A DNA stretch of 64,000 nucleotides, from the NCBI RefSeq assembly GCF_041146395.1, contig NC_090989.1, positions 45,100,501 to 45,164,500 of the forward strand, in the 5' to 3' direction. The notes beneath the pieces are model-generated. The model did no database searches and had not been told where the DNA came from. It saw only the letters and a program-made list of their open reading frames with translations. The DNA comes from Eulemur rufifrons. Lineage: Eukaryota; Chordata; Mammalia; Primates; Lemuridae. This document shows positions 48,801 through 59,799 of the stretch, in pieces; position 1 is the stretch's first letter; every line of letters begins with the position of its first letter. A program made the translations under genes and the position numbers.

Positions 48801-50049
48801 CTCATGGCTTTCGACTGATGATTTTCAGGAAGGATAAGGAAGAGGTTAGAGGCAAAAAAGATCTGTGAAGAGATTTTTGAATGGAATGAAGAGGAGTTGG
48901 TCAGGAAAGACCTTGTTCAAATCAAGATTCATTATCTTTCTCTCCAGACTAACCCTTCTTTCCTGTTTCTATCTGTGGAAACATTCTCCTAAACTCTTTG
49001 ATGAAAACAGAAAATTATTGTCAGTGAGCATCTGCTAAACAATGATTAGAAAATAATTTTTGTGAAAATTTTCCAAGCTATGGGAGTTTCTTCATTATCT
49101 TAAGTACCTTGAAACCATTTTATTTGGAGTCGTAAATGTTTGGGATCATCTAATGAAAAAGAAACACTTCTTACTAAAATGTCATAAGAATGCCAACTTC
49201 TTCAGTGTCTTTGGCCTCTGCCATCAGAGGGCAACCTTTCATGTTGGACAGGGATTATATCCTGGCATCAAAATTATGTTTAAACCTTGGAAATCAAATG
49301 TAGTGATTTCTCTTCCAAGAACTGTCATTAATTCAATGTTTCATTAGACAAGTCCTGGACTTTGGTTTCTCTTATGGTAAACTAAGAACAGTGTCTCTGA
49401 TTGGCCAAAATAAGCAAAAGTCAGTGAAATCAAAAACTTAATACCAGGACATGCCTCACTACTTCTCAGGTGAAAATGTTTATATAAGTATAGAGTATTG
49501 ATTTATTTCTAAAATATCATTATCTTTATTAGAAACACTGCAAAGGACAAAATACTTTCATCACTTTGGAGATTAAACAAGAATGCCAGCAAATATTGGC
49601 ATAAAAATGTAACTAACTAGACCACTTTAAAGACAATAATTCATGTCACTGACATTTGAAATAAAATAATCATGCAAGAAATGAATGTTTTGGTTATTTG
49701 TGATGGGAAAGTACAGAGGCTGACTTTTTGGTCATAGAGTTTAATGAAGTTAATATAATAAAAATTTGTGAGTGCTTGGAGAATGACAGATTGTCCAAAT
49801 TACCCTTGGAATACTTTTACTTCTTTTATTTCCACATCTATTTTATTTTTTATTTCATAAAATAAAATATCAGGGGTTTTAAACTTTAAGTTTATGACCT
49901 GTAGCTTTTATCATGAACTATTAGTTCTGCTCCCAACAAGTCACTTGGCCGATTTCCCTCTGTGTTTTGTTGACTGTATGACTTTGGCTGAATTACATTC
50001 AGATAAAATTATCAATTGTTATAGTTGACCTGGAAGGCCAAATGATCAA
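48801..50049. other. Non-repetitive AT-rich stretch, no gene seen
   Basis: No repeat family recognised. A self-complementary AT patch (ATTTCATAAAATAAAAT) lies near 49851-49870. Confidence 0.4.
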
Positions 50050-50230
50050 ATGGGAAGCATACTGGACAAGGTGTCCTGACAATTGGGTTCATATACCAGG
50101 TCTGTAGAACCTTAGTTATTTTCCTCTTTGGCCCTCAGTTTCATTTGTTGAATGGGGGATGAATATGTTGAAATTTATTCATCTCAGGTCGCTTTGTGTG
50201 ACACTAAATAAATATGGAAGCAGTTTTTAA
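50050..50230 (+). mobile_element. MIR SINE, diverged
   Basis: ATTGGGTTCATATACCAGG, then CTCTTTGGCCCTCAGTTTCA, TTGTTGAATGGGGGATGAAT and ACACTAAATAAATATGG follow the sense MIR order. Confidence 0.6.
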
Positions 50231-51339
50231 ATTATGCAATACTGTAAGATAGAAGACGCTAATATTTATGTTCAACTGTCTTGATGGTAATCTGTGTTTG
50301 TCAAGTGAATTTTCTCTAAGCAGTGGCACCAGTATGCCTCTAACCACATAGGCTGGAAATTCTTTGGAGCCATTCTATTTTTCTATTAACCTTTTCTGCT
50401 TTCTCCAATTTTTTCATCAAGCCTCATTATTTCTTCTTCCATGTTACAGCTCAGCTTTACTGTTTCACTCCATCACTGCTACCTATCTATGCTGAACCTT
50501 CTCCTCTTTAGTAATAAGTCAAGAGATAATGTAGCAAGAAATACCTTCAGCTTTATTCCCACTTGGGAGTCTTACCTCACAAAAGAGCCCTTAACTAGCT
50601 GCATTTTGTCTAAAACTCCTAAGTAGAAAGCAGAATATGGCTTTTATGTTTTATACACCAAATCCTGTTTGGTAAAGGTACTTTGGGGAATGCCTGGACT
50701 TGTACAAAAGGAGAGCATGATATGGTGACAGAATATATATAGAAGAAAGACAGAAAAAGAACTTGTATTTGTAGTTGAGGGAGAGGTTCTCCAAAGAACC
50801 GAGACTGTCCCACTCATGAACAGAGCACGGGGTTAGAGACTCTAAGAGTGGGTGATATTTGGAAATCTGGACTAGGAATTAGCACCTAGGATATCTGTTT
50901 TCAGGAAGCAGAGGCTCAGCCTTTGAGTGTAAGTACAGAGCCTGGGAGAAAGACTATTAAGAGCCGATAGCATCTCCAACCAAAGATGAGGAACTGAGTA
51001 GATCAGAGTTTGCCAGGTGTTCGGAACCAATTTGATTAGATGGGAATCAGGTGGTTGAACCAAACCAAACCAAGCCACCACCACCACCACCACAACAACA
51101 AAACCCAGCCAAGTTATCAGAACTGGGGAAAATAATCTAGCATCTTTAATGCAAAGTGAATGATGCTGACCTCTACAAGTTTAGGTTGAAGCTCATTAAA
51201 TTCTTTCTACCTGAAGTCAAGTTTGTCCTCGGGATTGAGATGTTGCTGAGGCTAATTCAGCTACGGAGCTAGGAGTTCTCCAGAGGCTGGGAATGAGGTA
51301 AGATTGGTTGATAGTTGCATTATCAGAGAGAGAAAACTG
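50231..51339. other. Non-repetitive stretch with a (CCA)n run
   Basis: No gene recognised. A short CCACCACCACCACCAC then AACAACAA run lies at about 51076-51103. The frames at 50441-50626 and 50619-50813 have no family features. Confidence 0.45.
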
Positions 51340-51510
51340 GCTCTGAAATCAAAATACCAGGATTCTAGCCCATTCTTACACTACCTTGTGACTGTGAGCA
51401 AGTTATTGACATTTTTAAGAATCAATTTCTTCCCATGAAGTGGTATTGATATTGTTTATGTAAAAGGATATCATGAGACTTAAATAAAATGGTATATAGT
51501 TTTGGGGACT
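51340..51510 (+). mobile_element. MIR SINE, diverged
   Basis: CTGAAATCAAAATACCAGG, CTTGTGACTGTGAGCAAGTT, AATTTCTTCCCATGAAGTGG and ATCATGAGACTTAAATAAAA match sense MIR order. Confidence 0.6.
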
Positions 51511-51526
51511 ACAATGGGCAATATAA

Positions 51527-51888
<362 letters not shown>

Positions 51889-52077
51889 TCTCTCACCAAT
51901 TTTAGAAATAGTATTTCTATTAGTTGCATGAGTAAAGCAAAAAAAGTTACACAATTTTTGAAACTATATGCAAGTCTGGTTTTATTTCTTGATTCAATTT
52001 ACTCTCTTTGGGAGTCACTTTTTTGAACAAAATTAATGTGGTTTTTTTTTTTGAGCAAATGTGAATGAATTATTCTT

Positions 52078-53102
52078 CCATTCAGTAAATATTTATTGAT
52101 CACATGTCAGACACTGCTCTAAGTGCTGGGAATATTTCCTAAACAATTCTAACAAAAATGTTTGTTATCATGGAGCTTACATTCTGGTGGGGAGAGATAG
52201 GCTATAAACAACAAACATAAATATAGTGTATTAAAATGTGCTAAGTGCTATGAAGATAATCAAGCAGGAGAAATAGAAGGTGGCGATTTCATTTCATTGA
52301 ATTGTCTACCTGTATTCTTTTTGTACCTCACTGAGTTTCCTTAAGATTATTATTTTGAATTTTTTTTCCTGTTTTGTGGCATTTTGTATATTTCTTTATG
52401 ATTGGAGTTTGCTACTGGAAATAATTGTGTTTCTTTGGAGGTGTCATGTTTTCTTGCTTTTTTATGTTTGATGTGTACCTACTTTGATTTCTATGCATCT
52501 GGTGAAATAGTTGCGTCTTCCAATTTTATGAATTAGGTTTCATAGGGAATGACTTGTTCATGTGGATGGGTCTTGGGGTATCAGTTTGGTGGGTGCATTG
52601 GCTTTGGTTCTAGGTGGATACAGTAGTGTAGTCTCTGTGTAATTTCTTCAGCTGTAATTCATGTTAATGACAGTTAGGAGTGTCTCAGTGGCCTGGGGGG
52701 CAGATTTTATGCAGTGGTCATGTGATTTTTCTGGAGGTGGGCTCGCTGGGCTGTTTCTCAGGTTGGGGATGCATGTAAGCACATGGTGGGTGAGCCAACT
52801 TAGGGTCTGGTTATCTGGAGATGGGGCCACAGGGCTGTTACTCTGGCCAAGGGCATGAGTGTGTGGTTGCTCTGCTAGCCTGGGAGCATGCCCACTGGGT
52901 TGTTTCTCAGGCTTGGCACATGGGCACAAGGTTGCGGGTTACAATTTTAAATGAGTAGTTAGGGTAGTCCTCATTGTAAAGGTAATATTTGAAATAAGGA
53001 CTTGTGAAGGTGAGTAAGTCACGTGAATATTTGGAGGAGAGGTGCTCCAGGCACAGGGAACAGCCAATGCAAAGGCCTTGAAGTGGGAACCTGCCTGCCA
53101 TG
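52078..53102 (-). mobile_element. L2 split by an L1 5' region
   Basis: The left part (52078-52285) reads CATTCAGTAAATATTTATTG, CACTGCTCTAAGTGCTGGGA and ATCATGGAGCTTACATTCTG. The right part (52936-53102) reads GGTAATATTTGAAATAAGGA, GGTGCTCCAGGCACAGGGAA and CAATGCAAAGGCCTTGAAG. Both belong to a reversed L2 3' region and are continuous when the intervening piece is removed. Confidence 0.75.
52288..52935 (-). mobile_element. L1 5' UTR/ORF1-start fragment, reversed, inside L2
   Basis: TTTTGTGGCATTTTGTATAT, GGAGTTTGCTACTGGAAATA and GAGGTGTCATGTTTTCTTGC, followed by GC-richer GGGCTGTTTCTCAGGTTGGG / GGGTTGTTTCTCAGGCTTGG repeats, resemble the 5' region of an old L1 on the minus strand. L1 5' regions without a 3' end are uncommon, so an internal deletion or recombination is likely. 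Confidence 0.55.
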
Positions 53103-53268
53103 TTTTAGAACAGGTATTGGAAAACTACAGACTGAGGGCTATATCTGGCCCATCAACTGTTTTTGTCAGTAAATGTTTATTGTCATACAGCTGTGCTCAT
53201 TTGTTTTCCTATCATGCATGGCTTCTTTTGTGCTGCAACAACAGAGTTGAATAGTTGCAATAGAAACT

Positions 53269-54206
53269 CATATTCACAATAGCCAAAATATGGAAACAAC
53301 CTGAGTGACTGTCAATGGATGAACAGATAAAACAGTTGTGGTATATATGCGATGAAATATTACTCAGCCTAATAAAGAAGGAAATCCTGCCATCTGTGAT
53401 AGTGCCGGTGAAACTGGAGGACGTTATACTAAGTGAAATAAGCCAGGAACAGAAAGACAAATATTGCATGATTTTACTTATACATGGAATCTTAAAAAGT
53501 TGGATTCATGGAGGCAGAGAATAGAATGATTGTTACCAGGGGCTGAGGGGTGAGTTTGTGTGTATGTGGGTGGAGGGAGAGGTGGGGAAAAATGAAAGAT
53601 ATTGGCTAAAGGGTATAAAATTTAAGCTATGTAGGATGAATAGGGTGAATAATTTCTAGAGATCTAATATACAACATGGGGACTATAGTTAATACAGTAT
53701 TACTTGAAATTTTCTAAGACAGTAGATCTTAAGTGTTCTCACAAAAAAAGTAACTAGTAATTATGTGAAGAGATGGGGATGTTTAACACATTGATTGCCA
53801 CACTAGAAAAAAAAATTTTGCCCTGGGGCCACGGTGTTTTATTAAAACTAAACAACCCTTTCTAATTTGTTATTTTTTATTATTTTCTGTGCATGAGTTA
53901 TATGCAACGCAATCCACCTTTTTAGAATTAAATTGTCAATATTAAGTGTAACCAAAAGAACACCAATAAGTAAGATTTTTCACAAACCAACTTCAGGGTT
54001 TCGCTTCATGCAGCCCCTGGCTCAAAACTAGCTTGAGTTAAATACAACTCACATGGCAGTCAATGTGTTAATTAGCTTGACTAGTAATCAGTTCACTAAG
54101 TATATGTTATCAAAATATCACGTCGTACACCTTAAATATTTAATATATATGATTTTTACTAAGTGAAATAAAAATGTTTAGCTTTCAAAAAAGGGAAAAA
54201 GAAAAA
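53269..54206 (+). mobile_element. Old L1 (L1MA/MB-type) 3' end nested in the hAT element
   Basis: CAATAGCCAAAATATGGAAA, CTTATACATGGAATCTTAAA, TTGTTACCAGGGGCTGAGGG, ACTATAGTTAATACAGTATT and ACACCTTAAATATTTAATAT give the L1 3' order, ending in an A-rich tail. It is itself split at a TTAA by the piggyBac-type element. Confidence 0.88.
53783..54071. mobile_element. Non-autonomous piggyBac-type MITE
   Basis: A 281-bp element sits between two TTAA sites (53783-53786 and 54068-54071), the target duplication used by piggyBac transposons. Its ends are inverted: CACATTGATTGCCA at the left and, read from the right on the other strand, CACATTGACTGCCA (13 of 14 match). Subterminal GCCCTGGGGCC and GCAGCCCCTGGC are also roughly inverted. 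Removing the element plus one TTAA restores an unbroken L1 3' UTR. No transposase is encoded. piggyBac-type elements, including short non-autonomous ones, have been described in the mouse lemur; this match is inferred from structure and lineage only. Confidence 0.85.
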
Positions 54207-54357
54207 AGAAATCTATGGCCTTCAAAGCCTATACTATTTACTATCTGAAAAATATTATAAAAAAAGTTTGCTGACCCTTGCTCTAGAGGCCAGTGCTAGA
54301 GTTGAGTGAACAAATAATAAATTCCTATCTTTTCTGTTTTATGAGAGAAGACTTTTA

Positions 54358-54660
<303 letters not shown>

Positions 54661-56199
54661 TTTATTAATTGTTTTTTCTTATAATGGAAGTTTCTTTTCA
54701 GCTTACTTAGACTATGTCTAGAAAATCACATTGTTAATACATAGATCCATCCTTTCAAAAGACAAAATAAGGGACTCAACTGCGTTTTATCATCTTTATT
54801 TCTCCTAACAGTGGCAATCATGCTTTTATTTATTCTTTAAATTTTGTTCATAAAAGAATGTCTGGCCTTTTCCCATTCGGAGGACATTAAAAAAAAAAAA
54901 AAAAAATCAATAGCGTGTGATACCAGACTAAGTCCAACAGGTGGCTGTATTTCTCAAAGTTTCAAAACCAGCCCAATTGTTGCATGCGAATTTCCATCCC
55001 AGTTTGCAGCTACCACACATTAATTCTTTGATTCCAGAATAATTACTTTTATAACAAAGGACTAAGCAGTGGGAGCAGTGGGGGAAGGAGAAGTCATTAT
55101 GTAACTAGAGATTATTTTATTGACTTTATCCAGATCTGCGCTTCTATTGCTCATTCAACAGATTCAAAACTAATATTTGTCCATGTCCTCAGTCTGGTTA
55201 AGCACTCTGTGGTGCTCTCTCAGATTACATGGGAAATATATGGAAGATTTGAGAATGTGTAGTTAAGACATTGAGTAGAGTACTAGATGCACTATATAGT
55301 AGCTAAGTGAATGTGGAAGTTATTTGGCTAGTTGGAGTAATTTAATCAGTTAAAAAAAAGAAGTTAGTGATAATTTCCATTTCATAGTATCATAAGAGGT
55401 TTTGTACAGGATGTTGGTAAGAGTCCTTAAGCTATATTAACATGTTTATACTAAGTTATTATTACTATTCATTATTCTTTCTTCTTTTCTTAAATGTTTT
55501 TCTATCAAAAAATTTCAATGCATAGATCTCATCTTACCACCTTAGAATATCTCTACATGATTGCATTGACTTCATTGTTTAAAAGATTTTGAGTTCATTC
55601 TTATTTCTTGGGCACTAGCATATGAACAACTGAAGCCATCCCATACCCAAATTATTACCCAAGTATTTTCTCCTGAATGTTTCTGTACTTGTGTTTGGAC
55701 AATATTATTGTCCAACAATATTTTTGTTCAGGTTAGTGTGCTTTTTTAGTCAGGTATAGTCTTTTCAATCATCAAAAATTATACTATTTCCAATTTATTA
55801 TTTTAATATTGTAAGTTAATGTGCAGAAAATTAAATTTAGCAATTTATAAACTATGTATAAGGCACTGTGCTAAAAGTTTTAGTATATAGAGTTCTAAAC
55901 TCAGAAAGATTATAAACAAATGTGAACTATAATAAGAGGAGGCAAGTTTCTATGTTACAAGTAGAAAAAACTATTCTATTTGTCACCAGGTAACTACTTC
56001 TGCAGAAAAAGCGAGGAGGAGTTGGTGGACTTGAAGAATGTTGGCACGTTCTCTGTCTACCTCTGATACATGCCTATACTTCTGGATTAGTCATGGCAAC
56101 TTACATTATTGTTTGGTCTGGTCTTTACATGCCTCTAGATATCAGAATAACGACAGTTGGTTAAGGTATCTGTATGGCCATCTGAAAATCCTAACTCTT
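54661..56199. other. Non-repetitive AT-rich stretch, no gene seen
   Basis: No gene recognised. An 18-A tract lies at about 54889-54906. Faint MIR/L2-like traces occur near 55370-55420 and 55850-55880 (CTATGTATAAGGCACTGTGC) but are too decayed to call. Confidence 0.4.
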
Positions 56200-57065
56200 T
56201 TTTGTTTTATTTTTATTTTTAATTGACAAATAATAATTTTATAGATTTATGGGGTACAAGGTGATGTCTTGATATATGTATACATTGTAAATTGATTTTA
56301 TCAAGCTAATTAACATGACCATTACCTCACATACTTATATTTTTTGTAGTGAGAACATTTAAAACCTATTCTTTTAGAAATTTTGAAATATACAATACAT
56401 TATTATTAACTGTGGTCACCATGCTGTGCAACAGATCTCAAATATTTAATCCTCCTGTCTCACTGAGACTTTGTACTCTTTAACCAACATTTCTCCATTC
56501 ACTCCAACCTCCATTCCCCTCACCTCCAGCCTCTGGTAACCACCATTCTACTCTCTACTTCCATAAATTTGACATTGATAGATTCTACATATAAATGAGA
56601 TGATGTGGTATTTGTTTTTTTGTGACTGGCTTATTTCACTTAGCATAATGTCTACCAGGTTCATCCATGTTGCTGCAAATGACAGAATTTCCTTCTTTTT
56701 AAAGGCTGAATAGTATTCCATTGCATATAAATAATATTTTCTTTATCCACTCACCTATTGATGGACACTTATTTTGATTCCATATTTTGGTTATTATGAA
56801 TAATGCTGCAATAAACTTGAGAGTGCAGATATCTCTTCCACATACTAATTTCAATTCCTTTGGCTATATACCTAGAAATGGGATTGCTGGCTCATATGGT
56901 AATAGTATTTTTAGTTTTTTGAGGAACCTCCCTACTACTCTCCATGATAGCTATACTAATCTACAGTCCAACCAACAGTACACCAGAGTTCCCTTTCCTC
57001 TACACTCTTGTCACCATTTGTCATCTTTTGTCCTTTTGATAACAGCCATTCTAACAGGTATGAGA
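56200..57065 (-). mobile_element. Old L1 (L1M-type) 3' end
   Basis: ATAGATTTATGGGGTACAAG, TTAACATGACCATTACCTCA, AACTGTGGTCACCATGCTGT, TAGCATAATGTCTACCAGG, TATACCTAGAAATGGGATTG and GATAACAGCCATTCTAACAG match a reversed L1 3' UTR and ORF2 end. The 119-codon frame at 56787-57146 is antisense to the ORF2 relic and is not a gene. Confidence 0.88.
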
Positions 57066-57499
57066 TCAGACAATACCAATTATAAATGCCCTTCTAAATC
57101 CAGAAAGTATGTATGGAAGATTTTAACAATGTTTCTAGGTCAGTAAAAGGCTTTATAGGTTAGTCAGTTGATCTCACACTTTGTTATTGTAGAGGGGGCA
57201 TGAGAAGCAGAGGGGGACACTGGTGGCAATAATTTTTTTTTCACTCTTTGATCCTTTCTTGAAAAACACTATCCATTGCTTGACACTACCTAATATTTGA
57301 TACTTGCTACTCAAAAGCAACATCATCAGCACCTTTGCTATAGTTTCATGAAGCAATCTGGTTTCCTTTGCAATGATAAATTTTCTATACTCTGTGGGAG
57401 TCACAAAAAGATGCAAGTTTTTGTTCACATATCTTCCAAAACACTTGAAGTAACCAGGTGCATTAAAAATTGTCATATGTTGCCCAAACTTTTGGTTCC
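57066..57499. other. Non-repetitive stretch, nothing recognised
   Basis: Sequence between two L1 elements. The reverse 100-codon frame at 57174-57476 shows no family features. Confidence 0.4.
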
Positions 57500-58379
57500 A
57501 AAACAGTAGTATAGAAGCAAGCTGGCTTCACTCCCTCCACAGAAAACCAAAACCAAATATACAGCACCAAGATTATCACCAGTAATGGCACAGAACTCAA
57601 ATATGAGGATGAGACAGTTCCTCAGGTCACAGAAGAGTGAAAAAATTCCAAGCAGATGGCAAGAGAACTGGACTTTTATATCTGTGATGCTTCTCTTCCC
57701 AATGTACCCAGCACTAAGCATTTGAAAAATTTCCCCCTGACTCATGGAACGAGTGAGATTGGGATGTGCAATCAGCTTCCCTACCATCTTGAGTTCCCTG
57801 GCAGGAGCCCTGTCCCTGCCTCAACCCATGGAATCATCACTAGTACCTGAAAGGAGAAATATCCCCGGGGCTAACCAGAGAAGGGGGTGGGGGGGTCTAC
57901 TATCCCAGCCCTGAAAACTTTGTAACTCGGCCAAAGGAGATGCCAAATCAGAGTGGCTGTTCAGCAGCACCACTCAGTAGGAGGTTCAAGCCATAGAACC
58001 TCTGGGCATGAACCCATACCAGGATATCTCCTTTGGAACCTCTTCCATTCAGGACAGGCAGGATTCTGTTAAATAGAACCAAGGCAAACCTGGGCTTAAG
58101 GTGCCACCTGGTGCTAGAAAGGAGATAGTGACCTAGTAAAAAAAAAAAAAAAATCCACAGAAAAATTACAAAGAATCTCTAAGCAAACATAGACAACAAA
58201 AACAAAACAAGCCAGACAGAGAAGACTGGAATAAATAACTAATACTTCAGTGCAAAGACATAGATATACATCCACAAGAAATAATAGCAAACAGGGAACT
58301 ATGATCTCCTCAAACAGACAAAGCAAAGGCCTAGAAAATGGCCCTAATAAGATGGTGACAATGTGAATTCTTTGACCAA

Positions 58380-59304
58380 GAATTCAAAATAGTAGTTTTA
58401 AGGAACCTCAGTGATCAATAGGATAACAAAGAAAAGAAATTCAAATATATATCTGAGAAATTTAACAAAGAGATTGAAATAATAATAAAAAAATCACACA
58501 GAAATCTTGGAACTTCTCTGAGAAACACATTTGCTAAAATGAAAAATTCATTGGAGGCTCTCAACAGCAAAATGGATCAAATAGAAGAAAGACTCAGTGA
58601 GCCCAAAGACTGGCTATTTGAAAATACAGAGTCAGAGAAGAAAAAAAGAAAACAGAATAAGAAGGAATGAAGATTGCATACAAGATATAAAAAATTACCT
58701 CGAAAGACCAAATATAAGAATTATTGGTGTTCAAGAATGAGTTGAATAAGAACAAGGGATAAAAAATATATTCAAAGAAATAATAAAATAAAAAATTTCA
58801 AAACTTGAGAAAGGGATAAATATCTAGGTACAGGAAGGTCAGAGAACACCAAACAGATTAGATCAAAATGAAATCACTCCAAGGAATATAATAAAAAACT
58901 CTCAAAAATCAAGGGCAAAGAAAGGATCCTCAAAGCAGCAAGAGGAAAGAAGCAAATAGCCTATTAAAGGAGCTCCAATTTATTTGGCAACAGACTTTTC
59001 AGCAGAAACCATACAGGCCAAGAGGGAGTGAGATGACATTTTCAAAGTGCTAAAAGAAAAAAGCTGCCTTCCAAGAATATTGTATCCAGCAAAGCTATCA
59101 TTCAAATACAAAAGAGAGATAAAGTCTTTCCCAGACAAACAAAAGCTGAAAGAATGTACCACCACCAGATCTATCTTACAACAAATGCTAAATGGAGTTC
59201 TTCAATCTGAAAGAAAAAAACTACTATCATGCAAAAACAAAATATTTGAAGCTTTAAAACTCACTGGTAAAATTAAGTACATGAGAAAACCCAGAATGCC
59301 CTAA
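58380..59304 (+). pseudogene. L1 copy B ORF1 relic
   Basis: The nucleotide order and the end frame at 59047-59304 (LKEKSCLPRILYPAKLSFKY, IKSFPDKQKLKE) match the C-terminal RNA-binding part of the L1 ORF1 protein. Earlier parts are broken by stops. The end frame is about 85 codons of an original of over 300. Confidence 0.75.
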
Positions 59305-59799
59305 TACTGTAATTGTGGCATGCAGTCCACTCATAACTCTAATATGCTTAAAAGACAAATCTATCAAAACAATAATACATACAGCAACCTGTTAAAAGAT
59401 GAACAACATAAAAAAAAGTAAATTGAGACAACATAAAGTTAAAATGTGGAGGGATGCAGCTAAAATGTAGAGGATTTTAAAAAAATTTTATTTATTTATT
59501 TATTTATTTATTCTTGTAATGGTTTTTTGTTTCATTTTTTTTCTTGTTTGTACTCTTTCCTTTGTGATTAAAGATATGTTGTACTCTTTAATATAATTTG
59601 TTACATCTATAAGATGTTTTTTGTAAGCCTTGTGGTAACAACAATTCAAAAACCTATAATAGATTTACTAAAAATAAAAAGCAATAAATTAAAGCATACT
59701 ACTGGAAAAAATCATTTAACCACAAAGAGAGATAGGAGGAAAAAAAGAAATGAAGAGAAGAGTTACAAAACAATTAGGAAACAAGTAAAAAAATGGCAG

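Larger units (their letters stand above)
53111..54280 (+). mobile_element. hAT-type non-autonomous element split by an old L1
   Basis: The left part (53111-53268) reads CAGGTATTGGAAAACTACAG, TATATCTGGCCCATCAACTG, TTTTGTCAGTAAATGTTTAT and GCAACAACAGAGTTGAATAG. The right part (about 54207-54280) reads CTATGGCCTTCAAAGCCTAT, TATTTACTATCTGAAAAATA and AGTTTGCTGACCCTTG. It is the same family as 40610-40798. Flanks TTTTAGAA and CTCTAGAG resemble an 8-bp duplication. Confidence 0.75.

Noticed and set aside
56787..57146. 119-codon forward frame
   Set aside because: Antisense to an old L1 3' end.
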